Below are positions 1 to 9,325 of a DNA stretch of 15,418 nucleotides, one piece after another. The position numbers were made by a program, and so were the translations under genes. The DNA is from Pseudobacter sp051955275 (GTDB taxonomy: Bacteria > Bacteroidota > Bacteroidia > Chitinophagales > Chitinophagaceae), in contig NZ_JBQCGW010000005.1 in assembly GCF_051955275.1 (NCBI RefSeq), forward strand, positions 1 to 15,418. The letters are read 5' to 3'. A model generated the notes under the pieces. It saw only the letters and a program-made list of their open reading frames with translations. It ran no database searches and was not told where the DNA came from. Every line of letters begins with the position of its first letter. The stretch's first letter is position 1.

Positions 1-3000
1 TAATTGAAGCTCACTTCACGTAACGCGAGGAAATCTCATTTTGAATATTACAGAGAGTTGTTGGTTGAATAACCGGAGCTGGTACTCAGACTATTACCCC
101 CGCGCAAATGGTTCCTGTAATTGTAATCGGCATCACTCTGCACAGTGTAGCGTGGTATTTCAGCAATATCACCCTGCTTCTGCCATACTTTGCCGGTGAG
201 CACATCGGAGAGCGTCATGTTATTGTTACGTGCGCTGGCCATGAGCCTTCCGCGGAAGGAGTTGTCGATCACATGACCGATACCGAAATCGATGAGGAAG
301 CGCATGCTGAGGTTCTTGTAGGTGAAGGTATTCTGCATGCCGCCTGTTTTATCAGGACGGATAAAACCCATAAACACCATATCATTGTTATCGATCCTTC
401 CGTTACCATCAACATCCTGCCAGATGGCATCCCCGCCCACTTTCAGCCTGCCGGCGGCTTCCACATCATAAGGCGCATTCTTGGCATCTTCATCGGTAGC
501 ATACACACCAATCAGATGATACGCCCAGCGGCCACCGAAACGCTCGCCTTCCGCCAGTCCACCTACCCGTACATATGTATTGGTGATGGGATCATACACG
601 GTATTGCCACCGATCCTGTTCTTGTTCTCCGCTGTCTGCGGCAGTTTGAGCACGGTGGAACGGATGAAAGAATAATTGGCATTGACAGTCCAGCTGAAAT
701 TCCTCGTCCGGACTGGTGTTGCTTCCACTTCGATATCGATACCGCGATTACGGAGAGAACCGTAATTGCTTTTGATAGAAGTGAAGCCGGTGGACCCGTC
801 CAGCGGTTTATCGAAGAGGCGGTCGCTGGTGATCTTGTTATAAAAATCAATATTTACATTGAGGCGGTTATTCAAGAGACCAATCTCCACACCAATATCA
901 AAAGAAGTGGTTGTTTCCCATTTCAGGTTATTATTGGCAAGAACGGTATTGAGGATGCCGGCTTCTCCGCCATAAGTATAGCCGGTTGAATAGCTGCCCT
1001 GTGTATTGGCGATCGTGATCTCGTTATTGCCGGTCTGTCCCCAGCTGCTGCGCAGTTTGAATTTCTGCACATAAGCACTTAGCGGCTTCCAGAATTTTTC
1101 GTTGTGCATATTCCAGCCTGCAGATACACCGGGATAGATCCCCCATTTGTGCTCGGTGGAGAATTTGCTGGAGCCATCTCTGCGCAGGCTTGCAGCAAAC
1201 ATGTAACGTTTGTTGTAATCGTAGGTAAGGCGACCGAAATAACTCATCATCACATCGGTGTCTTCACGTGTAGTGATCCTTTGTGTTTCGGGAGCAGTGG
1301 CGTTGAGTGATTTGATGTAATCGGTGGGTGCTCCCCTTCCGCTGCCACTCATACGGTATTCGTAGCGGTTGATATAACTGGCGCCCAGCACAGCATTGAA
1401 ATTGTGCTTACCGAAGGATCTGTCGTAGTTCAGCAATCCATCCAGCTGGCTCTGGCGGTCATAGTTATGCGCAGCAGTAGCTTCCCTGGTGGGGGTGACT
1501 TCATTAAAGGTTTCAAACCTTCCTTCTAAGCCTTCCGTGGTGAACCAGTAGAAAGATGGCATGAAGTTCAGACCGGGTATGATATTCCAGGTAGCGCCCA
1601 GGTTATAGGTGGCGCGGTTCACCTGGTTACGGTTGTACTGATCACGATAATATACTTCGTGGTTACGGTTCCGGAAGCTGGCCACGCCTTCGCCGGGAGC
1701 GGGTTTGCCATCTTCATAATTCAGGCGGTAGGTGAAGGGCATGGTCACAGAGCGGCTGAGCACGTTCTGGTAATTGCCCACGCCATTGCTCTGACGCAGC
1801 TGGTAGCTGAAGTTGGCATTCAGGCTAACGGCCTCGCTGAGTTTGTAGGTACCGTTGAAGAGGGCGCTGTAATTCTTGTACCAGGTGCCCAGCACGATGC
1901 CTTTCTGATCAAGATGGCCGAGGCCAAGATAATAAGTAGCCTTATCCGTACCACCGCCCACATTGAAATCATATTCGCGCCTGTAAGTGTTCTGGAAGGT
2001 TACATCCTGGTAATTGGTTTCTTTGAAGATCAGTTTCTTTCCGGTAACAGGATCCGTCATGGTCTCCCAGCCCTGGTTATCAATAAGGTCTGAAACATAG
2101 TCCGGGCCATAGTTCTGGATATAGGTGTCCAGGAATTCAAGCGTTCCTTTTGAGTTGAGGGGGTTGCCGGTAGACATACCGTAACGTCCGCCTGTGAGGA
2201 AGAATTCAGGATTGGTCTTGTTGAACTGCTGGATATTCCGGCGGCTCACCTCGATGTATTCACGGGCGTTGGTGAAATCATATTGCTTGCCCTGTGTTTC
2301 GATGCCGTTGGTGTATTTGAAATTGATCACGGGTTTGCCGCGGCGGCCTGATTTTGTTTTGACGATGATCACACCATTGGCAGCGCGAGCACCATAGATG
2401 GCCGTGGAGGCTGCGTCTTTCAGAACCTGCACTGATTCGATGTCGTCCGGATTGAGGTCACTGATATTCCGCATCACGCCCACTACTCCATCTACAATGA
2501 AAAGCGGTGCGTCTCCTTCCGGTGAGGTGGAGCTGCCACCACGGATAAAGATCTGCGGATTGGAGCCGGGCTGGCCGTCTGATATTTGCAGTGTGAGACC
2601 GGCCACTTTTCCCTGCAATTGCATCAGGGGATTTTGTCCGGGTGCATTCTCAAACTCCTCCTTGCCCACTTTGGAAATGGAAGTAGTTACGGTGGCCCTG
2701 TTTTGCCGGCCATAACCGATGATCACCACTTCGTCCATGGCGGCCTGTGCCGGATCCATGGAGATCTGTACGCTGGCATTGCCGGCAAGAACATACTCCA
2801 GTTTCTTGTAACCGGCGGAACTGATTACCAGGGTGGCTTTGAGATCGGGAACGCTGATGGTGAATTGTCCAACGCCATCCGTGCTGGTGACTTTGGAGGC
2901 ACCCTTCACGGAGATGGTCACTCCGGGAAGCGGTTCACCATCTTTGGATGAGGTGACTACGCCTTTTACAACCGTTTGCTGGTTTTGAGCGAGCAGCAGC

Positions 3001-3056
3001 TGTGATGGGCACAGGCTGCAGAGCAGCAGTACAAAAGATAGGGAAAGCAGTTTCAT
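1..3056 (-). pseudogene. SusC/RagA-family TonB-dependent outer-membrane receptor, broken near the C-terminus and cut by the window edge
   Basis: This is a SusC-type receptor, a family that imports glycans or other large nutrients across the outer membrane with a SusD lipoprotein and TonB energy. From the ATG at 3056 there is a signal peptide (MKLLSLSFVLLL... ending near AQ), a carboxypeptidase-regulatory-like domain (about residues 30-100), a TonB-box-like DEVVIIGYG (about 108-116), a plug domain with LQGKVAGL, IFIRGG, PLFIVDGV and IESVQVLKDAASTAIYGARAANGVI (to about 237), then a long beta-barrel. A TTG nine bases upstream (3065) would add only MPY; the ATG directly before the signal peptide is preferred. 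The open frame ends at a TAA (50-48). The same frame then reads YSK, a TGA (38-36), and DFLALREVSFN to the edge, which is the conserved SusC C-terminal pattern. Two nonsense changes, or base-call errors, therefore remove the last barrel strands. A SusD partner would lie beyond the left edge. The family call is firm; whether it is a true pseudogene is less certain. Confidence 0.75.
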
Positions 3057-3078
3057 ATATGGCAACTTTCGTTTATTA

Positions 3079-3103
3079 GTAGTTATGTACTACATATTAC
3101 TAC
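3079..3103. promoter_or_regulatory. Candidate operator: nested palindrome with a GTnnnAC core
   Basis: The core TATGTA-C-TACATA (3084-3096) is a perfect 13-base palindrome around one central base. It is flanked by GTAGT (3079-3083) and ACTAC (3099-3103), which are also complementary with a two-base asymmetry. The centre contains GT-ACT-AC, the GTnnnAC core known for FadR-subfamily GntR operators, and a GntR/FadR-type gene lies at 9378-10076. The site overlaps the predicted start of transcription of the SusC-like gene, a good position for a repressor. Linking it to that regulator is inference. Confidence 0.4.
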
Positions 3104-3104
3104 C

Positions 3105-3136
3105 CAAAAGAACGAAAAATTATTATGTAGGACAAA
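3105..3136 (-). promoter_or_regulatory. Candidate Bacteroidota-type promoter of the SusC-like gene
   Basis: On the minus strand a TTTG (3136-3133) is followed after 20 bases by TTCTTTTG (3112-3105). This matches the Bacteroidota -7 consensus TAnnTTTG at all but one defined position, and the spacing is normal for a -33/-7 pair. Transcription would start near 3098-3100, giving a leader of roughly 43 bases before the ATG at 3056. It sits between two inverted repeats, which suggests regulation. Assigned by eye from the consensus. Confidence 0.45.
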
Positions 3137-3148
3137 TTAATTTTTCGT
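3112..3148. repeat. 11-bp perfect inverted repeat overlapping the receptor promoter
   Basis: ACGAAAAATTA (3112-3122) and TAATTTTTCGT (3138-3148) are exact reverse complements separated by 15 bases. The repeat covers the candidate -33 element and the spacer of the SusC-like gene promoter. It could be a dyad operator. A hairpin is also possible, but it would lie upstream of the predicted transcription start, which favours protein binding to DNA or a role in the 3' end of the preceding transcript. Confidence 0.5.
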
Positions 3149-3154
3149 GAAAAC

Positions 3155-3179
3155 GGAAATACCATGCGAAGATATTTCC
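3155..3179 (-). terminator. Weak terminator-like hairpin after the response-regulator gene
   Basis: GGAAATA (3155-3161) and TATTTCC (3173-3179) form a perfect 7-bp stem with an 11-base loop, starting about 19 bases past the response-regulator stop. On the minus strand it is followed by GTTTTC, a short T-rich run. The stem is AT-rich and the T tract is poor, so it may only attenuate or protect the transcript end. Confidence 0.3.
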
Positions 3180-3197
3180 TGGCCATAAGTTGGAATG

Positions 3198-3875
3198 TTA
3201 TCCTTTTTCTATCCAGTTGTTTTTCAGCGCCAGGCTGATCACCTGTGCCCTTGAATTCACATGGAGCTTGTCGTAGATATTAGCGATATGTTTGCGGACG
3301 GTGAGCACGCTCACATTGAGTTCTGAGGCGATGCGCTTTGCATCCCAGCCACTCACCATATACTGCAGGATCTCTTTTTCGCGGTCTGTGATATTCACCT
3401 GCATTTCAGCACTGGGAGCCGTTTCTTTAGCGGATTCCGTGGAGCGGCTCAGCAGCTGCAAGGCCTTGCGGGCAATGGCCGGGCTCATGGGAGCGCCGCC
3501 GGTCTGCAGTACTTCCACCACTGCATTTTCGAGGGTTACGGCAGATTCATGTTTCAGCAGGTAACCGGAGGCACCTGCGCGGATGGCTTCAAATATTTTG
3601 GCGTCATCATCAAACACGGTGAGCACTATATAATGGATATGCGGATACAATGTTTTGGCAAGCCGTATGGTTTCCACCCCGTTTAGCTCCGGCATTTCAA
3701 GGTCCATGAACACTACTTCGGGCAGGCCCTGGTGGTGTAATCCCTTGAGTTGCTCCAGGCATTCATTGCCATTATGGGCAACGTACACCAGTTCCATTTT
3801 GCCTGACAATTTCATTTTCTGCATGAAAGTATTCCTGTTCACGGCATTGTCTTCCACCAAAGCAACTTTAAACAT
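3198..3875 (-). CDS. NarL/LuxR-type two-component response regulator
   Basis: This 225-residue protein is a DNA-binding response regulator. The N-terminal receiver domain (about 1-120) shows the acidic pair E8-D9, the phospho-acceptor D58 in VVFMDLEMPELNG, T86 and K108 of the switch. A linker follows, then a LuxR-type helix-turn-helix (about 160-222) with ITDREKEILQYMVSG, NVSVLTVRKHIANIYDKL and NSRAQVISLAL. Length and architecture are normal for the NarL/FixJ class. The ATG lies 5 bases after the stop of the upstream histidine kinase, whose HisKA_3-type core is the usual partner of this class, so the two are almost certainly a cognate pair translated together. Its targets are not visible. The downstream SusC-like gene is a reasonable candidate, but it has its own promoter-like region. 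Confidence 0.93.
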   Translation of the reverse strand: MFKVALVEDNAVNRNTFMQKMKLSGKMELVYVAHNGNECLEQLKGLHHQGLPEVVFMDLEMPELNGVETIRLAKTLYPHIHYIVLTVFDDDAKIFEAIRAGASGYLLKHESAVTLENAVVEVLQTGGAPMSPAIARKALQLLSRSTESAKETAPSAEMQVNITDREKEILQYMVSGWDAKRIASELNVSVLTVRKHIANIYDKLHVNSRAQVISLALKNNWIEKG

Positions 3876-3880
3876 ATTCT

Positions 3881-5857
3881 CTATTTATTGAGTGAGTGAA
3901 CCGGTTGTATGAGCACCATCGTTCCCTGTGGTACAGCGGGTTTCCAGCTGATGCTCCATCCTGAAACTGATGCCCGCTCCTTCATATTGCGTAATCCGTT
4001 GCCTGTACCAGGTTTAACGTTGCGTTCATCCATCCCCTTTCCATCATCTGAAATGGAAACCTGCCAGTCTTCCCCCCCGCTGATCCCTACCCTGATCCTG
4101 CCTGCGCCACTATGCTTCACGGCATTGGTGATGGCTTCCTGTATGATCTGGAAAAGATGGAAGGCCTGTGTTGGCGGCAGCGCCATATCCGTTATAATAT
4201 CTTCCTGCACATCCATCCGGATGCCGGGATAACTGTTGCCGATCCGGCTGAGAAACACTTTGATCCGGTCGCTGATGGCTGTCAGTGTCAGCGAATCCTT
4301 ATTTAAAGCCCAGATGGTATCACTCAGCTGTGACACCATCGTCTGCGAATTCTGGTTAAGTTCCTGGAGGGCCACTTTGTGCTGGCCACTCAGCTGGTCC
4401 GACTGCAACACTTCCAGGTTGGAAGCGATGCTGGCGGCATAAGCGCCGAGGTTATCATGCAGATCTGCGGCTATACGTTTACGTTCATTCTCTTCCGCAT
4501 CCGCCACCGCCCTTGCTGCCAGCCGCTTTTCGTTTCCGATGGCGGCTTCCACTTTCACCCGCTGTTTCTTCCGGTAATCCCTGAACATCACAAAGGAGAT
4601 CACCAGCAGGATAAGTACCACGCCCATCACCCGGTAGAACACATTGTTCTTCTTCACAATGGTGAGCTGTTGCTGAATGATGGTATTTTCTTTCTTCTGT
4701 ACTTCATATTTGGTCTGCATTTCAGCGATGACCTGTTCCGACTTCGCTTCCGCCAGCGAATCCTTGGCCAGGATGATCTGTTCCAGCAGCTGCTGATAAT
4801 TTGCCAGGTCTCCTTTTTGTTTGTAAGCCCTGGCAAGCAGTTCGTAATACATCAGGCGGATGGAAAGGGCATTGTTGAGCACCTGTCCTTCCCCGGGTAC
4901 AGATTCATACAGGTTTCCCTGTTTCAGGTATTGTGTGCACCAGGCGATGGCCTTATCCACCTGTTTAGTATTTAAATAGAATTCCACCAGCGTTATATTA
5001 TCGTCTGCATGGATATTTCCATCCTGAGTGGCCTGCCTCGCTTCGATCATTTCTTTCAATGCCGCTTCTGCTTTTGCAGGATCGCCGTTCTTCAGGAAGA
5101 TCTTCGATTGCCGCTGATAGGCCATGGCAATGCCCATAAGGTTCTGCTGTTGTTTGTACAGGTCGATGGCGAGCCCGCTGTAGTAAACAGCTGAATCCGC
5201 AATGCCTTTGAGAAAATAAGCTTCTGATAAATTACTGAACAGTGCAGCCTTTGGCGCATCAAATGCAGCCCCCTGGCTAAGGTAACCGAGCGCCCTGTAA
5301 AACCATTGCAATGCAGCCTGTGGCGTTTCCCTGATCAGGGCAATGCTGCCAATGGTATTGATATTGGTGCTGATCACTACGGAGTCATTGTATTTCTCTG
5401 CTTCATTCACCAGTTTGTATAAAATGGCCAGCGCTTCAGGATATTTCATTTTACTGCCATAATACAATGCCTGCCGGCGGGTCGCTTTGAAATAGAGCGG
5501 CCTTTCGGCAGGCAGTGTAACATTGTTATGAGCAATTACTGGATTGATGGTAGCAAGGGCACTGTCCAGCCAACCCCACCGGTAGTAATCATCCGCTACT
5601 GCCACTGCTGCCAGGTCTACCAGTTTCGGGTCTGCTGTTTTTGCAGCCAGGTCTTTGGCCCTGTACGCATAATGGTCGAGTGTATCCCGGTTGATACTCT
5701 GGTATTCTTCACACAAACGTAAAATAGCAGCCAGTTCTTCCTTCTCATTTGCCGCCCTGTAAATACCTGCCCGCAAACTGTCGATCTGTGGAGTTTGAGC
5801 GGGGAGGATGCCGGTACACAGGCAAAGCAGTATTACAGGTAGCATCAATCGGTTCAT
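3881..5857 (-). CDS. TPR-containing sensor histidine kinase (HisKA_3 / NarX-like core)
   Basis: A 658-residue membrane sensor kinase. It starts with a signal peptide (MNRLMLPVILLCLCTGILPAQ), followed by about 350 residues of helical tetratricopeptide-like repeats (roughly 30-385, for example around 125-150, 205-235 and 245-275) expected in the periplasm. A coiled-coil-like stretch comes next, then one transmembrane segment (about 406-426, VFYRVMGVVLILLVISFVMF). The cytoplasmic core has ERKRIAADLHDNLGAYAASI with phospho-acceptor H467, TIWALNKDSL, the N box EAITNAVKH (574-582), G1 box DDGKG (604-608) and G2 box GTGNGLRNM (617-625). All catalytic motifs look intact. It is separated by 28 bases from the repeat lipoprotein upstream and 5 bases from the response regulator downstream. 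The spacer before it contains TATATTTA, which resembles a -7 element, so an internal promoter is possible. The ligand is unknown. Confidence 0.92.
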   Translation of the reverse strand: MNRLMLPVILLCLCTGILPAQTPQIDSLRAGIYRAANEKEELAAILRLCEEYQSINRDTLDHYAYRAKDLAAKTADPKLVDLAAVAVADDYYRWGWLDSALATINPVIAHNNVTLPAERPLYFKATRRQALYYGSKMKYPEALAILYKLVNEAEKYNDSVVISTNINTIGSIALIRETPQAALQWFYRALGYLSQGAAFDAPKAALFSNLSEAYFLKGIADSAVYYSGLAIDLYKQQQNLMGIAMAYQRQSKIFLKNGDPAKAEAALKEMIEARQATQDGNIHADDNITLVEFYLNTKQVDKAIAWCTQYLKQGNLYESVPGEGQVLNNALSIRLMYYELLARAYKQKGDLANYQQLLEQIILAKDSLAEAKSEQVIAEMQTKYEVQKKENTIIQQQLTIVKKNNVFYRVMGVVLILLVISFVMFRDYRKKQRVKVEAAIGNEKRLAARAVADAEENERKRIAADLHDNLGAYAASIASNLEVLQSDQLSGQHKVALQELNQNSQTMVSQLSDTIWALNKDSLTLTAISDRIKVFLSRIGNSYPGIRMDVQEDIITDMALPPTQAFHLFQIIQEAITNAVKHSGAGRIRVGISGGEDWQVSISDDGKGMDERNVKPGTGNGLRNMKERASVSGWSISWKPAVPQGTMVLIQPVHSLNK

Positions 5858-5885
5858 GAGATATTAAATATAGTCCATTCCTCCA

Positions 5886-8800
5886 CTACTGGCTGCATTG
5901 CCCAGCAATAATCTGCTCCTTTGTTGGGTTGTACCCATTCTGCGTAACTGTATAACTACCGGCAATGGCAGCAGCCTTCACCAGTTTGGTGATGCCGCAA
6001 AGATTCTTCAGCAGCTTATTCTCGGAAATATTGATATTGTTGATGGTGCCTCCCACATTGGCAAGTCCATCCACATTGAGCAGTTTGGCGCAGTTACTGA
6101 TAGTGATCTCGTGCTTCATTGTGGTGACCTTTTCCAGTCCCTGCAGGTTAACCAGCTCCGGGTTCCGGGCAATGTATACGCCAATCACATCTGTCAGCGC
6201 CGTGAATCCTTTGATAGATGTCAGGTTCTTATTATCGGTAATGAAGATCATCCTGTTCTCGGACTGGCCGGTGCTCTTCAGTTTCGGAAATCCCTCCGTG
6301 CCGGTAAGACCGGTCTGCACGATTCTTGTATCCTGACCTATCGATTCGAGGCTGGCAAAGCCGGAAGCATCCGTCAGGTTGATGCCACCTATATTGAACA
6401 TGGCGCCCACGGTTTTCAACAGCCTGAACCCTTTGATACTGTTCAGTGGACCGCTGTAACCTGATCCACAGGCGGTTTCCAGGTTACAGGAGAAACTGAT
6501 GCTGGTGAGCTTATTGAAGCCATTGATGGTTTTCAGCTTTACGCTTGCCCCGGGAATATTGGCATTGGAAATATTGAAGTCCCCGTCAACTTTTGTGAGA
6601 TTGGCGAATCCATCCAGGTTGTTGATCCCAGCACAGTTGTTGATGATGAACTTACCGCAGGTCTTCAGCGCGGGCAGATCAAAGCTCGCCAACGGTTGTA
6701 CAGGTTCATACCCTCCATCGAGATTGAATGAATTGCTCACAGTTTCCAGCGCATTCAAGTTGATGGAAGCCAGTTTCGGATTGAAACTGATATCAATGCT
6801 GGCGCACTCCCTGTACCCGGGAAGGCTCAGGGTTTCTATCAACGCATTGTCCTTACAGGCGAGATTACCTTTTTCAAACAGCGGGAAACTGGCCGTGGTC
6901 AGTACTTTATGACCATTGATACTGAGGCCTCCCGTAGATTTCAGTTTATTGCTCACAGCAGTGATATCTTTCAATACATCATTGCGGGTGATGGCCACCC
7001 AATCCGTCATGTCAGCCGGTACATTGATGCCATCAAGCGTTACCAGTTTTGGACAGAGGTCGATGGTCAGCCGCGCAGTACAGACAATATTTTTCAGACC
7101 GGCTACAGAACTGAGCAATGGATTATCAACCAGGGTCATTCCCCAGCCACCGAGGGTGCCGCTGGCATTGGCAAATGTGTTCAGATTTTCAAGCGCAGAA
7201 TTGGAGATCTCGATATTGCCGCATTTATCTACGGACTTCAGATTGGGCAGGCTAAGGGTTTTCAGCAAGGGGTTACCTGTGATAGAAATATTGTCGTTGC
7301 CCAGCGGACTTACACTTTCGATGGATGGCAATGTCAATGCAACAAGAGAATAGTTGTGGTTGATATGAATGCCCTGCATGCTTTTGCTGGCCAGTTTCGG
7401 AAAGGCCGCATTGATCAGTTGCCCGTTCGCCACCAGGGTCAGCCAGCTCATGCCTTCCAGCTCTGCAAGAGCGCCCAGGCTTTCAATTGTATTGCTGCGC
7501 AGTTCAAGTCCCCATACTTTTTTCAGGCTTGTCAATCCACCAAGACTGGACTGATTGGAGATATAGAGGATGCCTGCAACTTCTGTATACGCAGAATCGA
7601 TAAATTCCTTCAGTGTTTTGGCATCATAAATACTGTAATTTCCATTGTACACTTTTCCTGTTCCCGGATTTCCTGTTCCCGGCTCTTCACATAGTTTTAC
7701 GGGTTGCTGGATCATATGGGCCACTGATGGATTCACATTGATCTTTAGGTCCTTGCTCTTTTTTCCTGTTGCCAGATCATATACGGTGAGCACTACATTG
7801 TCAACCCTGTTCGGCAACTGGTTCATGAACACATACTGCGCGGTGAACCTTCCTTCCGTACCGAATATAGGCGCAGTGGTGCTCTTCACAACGGTATTAC
7901 CACTGCGCATGCTCATGTACGCATAACCATTCCTGACAGGCTGGTCGTTACAGTTGACGGCTTTACCATTCACATTCACTACGGTCTGGCCTGTGCCGCC
8001 ACCACCGCCGCCGGGAGGAGGAATGGTAATAGTGATGGTGCCCGGAGGATTGGTGGGCCTTACTTCGATGGTAACGCTTTCTCCTTCCTGCGCAAATACA
8101 GGACCTGTCGGCTGCACTTCATCCGCTGTTGGTGTATAGTTCTCATTCCTCGGATAATCAGGGCCGCCGGGCTGAACCGGCATCACGGTCACTTCCATCA
8201 CTTCGGTCATATTGGGCAGCGGGAAGGTAACGGTGCTGGTGCCTCCGGGAGGGTTTCCTTTTGCATCGGGGACAGGCGGTGGAAATGTATTGGTGTATAA
8301 AACGTTTTTTGTTTTTTTATCCTTTACCGTAAGGGTGAAGTCGGGTGGATTGTTCACGATCCTGTCGATATCCTCCGGGGGAAGGCTGGTAATATTGGGA
8401 ATGATCCAGCGCAGGATCATGGGCAGGATCATCAGGGGGTTCCAGTGGTCATAATTCCACATGGAGAAATGGCTCACTTTGCCCATATATTTTCCGTTCT
8501 GATAGGTGCCTTTGCCTTCCTGTTTCCAGATACCTTTCGTTTCATCGAAATACCACATATCGATAGTGGGTGTGGCGGATGCCTGCAGTTGCTGCGGCAC
8601 CGGTAAGGTAAGCACAGCTTCCATGCCTGCCTTGATATTCACTTTATTTCCTTTATCATCCAGCAGCTCGATATTTGACATACCATAGGAGATCAGCGCT
8701 CCGCGTGTATTTGAAGCGTTATCTGCGGCCAGGTCTCCCGGCATCCGCGCCAGGAAATCAGGCGATGTAGGATTTACATATCCTGCCACCACATTCACCT

Positions 8801-9278
8801 GACCGGTATATCCTTCAATGGCATTGGCAGGCAGTTCCACTTTAATACCTCCTGCGGAAGTAGCAGCGCCACCGGTGGCTGCGTTGATCCTGCCGATGCT
8901 TTTATGCGCCAGTAATTTGATGAGGGGTGGCTTGCTCATCCCTTCTTTCACGGGTTGGAAAATGCGGGAACCATGAAAGAAGCCGGTCTTTACAGCGGTG
9001 ATATATCCACGCGCCTGGTCCAGCATCAGATCATATAAAATGTAAATGCCGTTCTGGTCGGTGATAGTGGATTTCCCTCCACCCTGCACGGTAACGCCGG
9101 CGAGCGGCTGGTCTTTCTCATCCACGATCCTTCCGAAAACCGAGGTAGGGATCTTCACCCCTTCCTGCGGAAGACCGGGTATGGGAGGATTGGTATTATT
9201 GTCTGTATGATCATTTTTCCGGCAACTGTTGCTGATAGCCAGAACAATGAACAATGTGTAAAGGAGAAGCTTTTTCAT
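5886..9278 (-). CDS. Large leucine-rich-repeat surface lipoprotein with carboxypeptidase-regulatory-like domain
   Basis: This 1130-residue protein is probably exported and lipidated: MKKLLLYTLFIVLAISNSC puts a cysteine at 19, although N at -2 makes the lipobox imperfect. An Ig-like carboxypeptidase-regulatory module follows (about 46-100, VFGRIVDEKDQPLAGVTVQGGG...TDQNGIY). Next is a beta-rich region (about 125-280) with GGIKVELPANAI and VSHFSMWNYD, resembling Bacteroidota surface proteins with ZU5-like segments. Then come a hydrophobic and proline-rich linker (281-425), a run of six glycines near 423-428, another beta domain (430-530), and a C-terminal half (about 560-1125) of degenerate leucine-rich repeats of the BspA/receptor-L type (recurring ITGNPLLKTLSLPNLKSV-like units). 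Such repeats usually bind proteins or glycans. It precedes a sensor kinase by 28 bases, so it may be co-transcribed with the signalling pair. The exact function is not recognised. Confidence 0.82.
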   Translation of the reverse strand: MKKLLLYTLFIVLAISNSCRKNDHTDNNTNPPIPGLPQEGVKIPTSVFGRIVDEKDQPLAGVTVQGGGKSTITDQNGIYILYDLMLDQARGYITAVKTGFFHGSRIFQPVKEGMSKPPLIKLLAHKSIGRINAATGGAATSAGGIKVELPANAIEGYTGQVNVVAGYVNPTSPDFLARMPGDLAADNASNTRGALISYGMSNIELLDDKGNKVNIKAGMEAVLTLPVPQQLQASATPTIDMWYFDETKGIWKQEGKGTYQNGKYMGKVSHFSMWNYDHWNPLMILPMILRWIIPNITSLPPEDIDRIVNNPPDFTLTVKDKKTKNVLYTNTFPPPVPDAKGNPPGGTSTVTFPLPNMTEVMEVTVMPVQPGGPDYPRNENYTPTADEVQPTGPVFAQEGESVTIEVRPTNPPGTITITIPPPGGGGGGTGQTVVNVNGKAVNCNDQPVRNGYAYMSMRSGNTVVKSTTAPIFGTEGRFTAQYVFMNQLPNRVDNVVLTVYDLATGKKSKDLKINVNPSVAHMIQQPVKLCEEPGTGNPGTGKVYNGNYSIYDAKTLKEFIDSAYTEVAGILYISNQSSLGGLTSLKKVWGLELRSNTIESLGALAELEGMSWLTLVANGQLINAAFPKLASKSMQGIHINHNYSLVALTLPSIESVSPLGNDNISITGNPLLKTLSLPNLKSVDKCGNIEISNSALENLNTFANASGTLGGWGMTLVDNPLLSSVAGLKNIVCTARLTIDLCPKLVTLDGINVPADMTDWVAITRNDVLKDITAVSNKLKSTGGLSINGHKVLTTASFPLFEKGNLACKDNALIETLSLPGYRECASIDISFNPKLASINLNALETVSNSFNLDGGYEPVQPLASFDLPALKTCGKFIINNCAGINNLDGFANLTKVDGDFNISNANIPGASVKLKTINGFNKLTSISFSCNLETACGSGYSGPLNSIKGFRLLKTVGAMFNIGGINLTDASGFASLESIGQDTRIVQTGLTGTEGFPKLKSTGQSENRMIFITDNKNLTSIKGFTALTDVIGVYIARNPELVNLQGLEKVTTMKHEITISNCAKLLNVDGLANVGGTINNINISENKLLKNLCGITKLVKAAAIAGSYTVTQNGYNPTKEQIIAGQCSQ

Positions 9279-9325
9279 GATGCCTGCGCTTTAAGGTGAT
9301 GATTTGATGGATACAAAAATCATCA

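Noticed and set aside
36..50. Stop-codon recoding (readthrough or selenocysteine/pyrrolysine) in the receptor gene
   Set aside because: One stop is TAA and the other TGA, four codons apart, no recoding element is visible, and recoding is not known for SusC proteins; mutation or sequence error is simpler.
108..989. 293-codon plus-strand open frame
   Set aside because: It lies fully antisense to the SusC-like receptor, whose frame carries clear family motifs; the translation is histidine- and isoleucine-rich with no known pattern, a typical shadow.
1..3056. Diversity-generating retroelement acting on the receptor C-terminus
   Set aside because: No reverse transcriptase, template repeat or A-directed variation is visible in the window.
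6909..7694. 261-codon plus-strand open frame
   Set aside because: Antisense to the leucine-rich-repeat region; the apparent regularity reflects the repeats on the other strand.
7990..8040. GC-rich repeat coding for proline and glycine runs in the repeat lipoprotein
   Set aside because: It is a short in-frame linker, not a tandem DNA repeat array or CRISPR.
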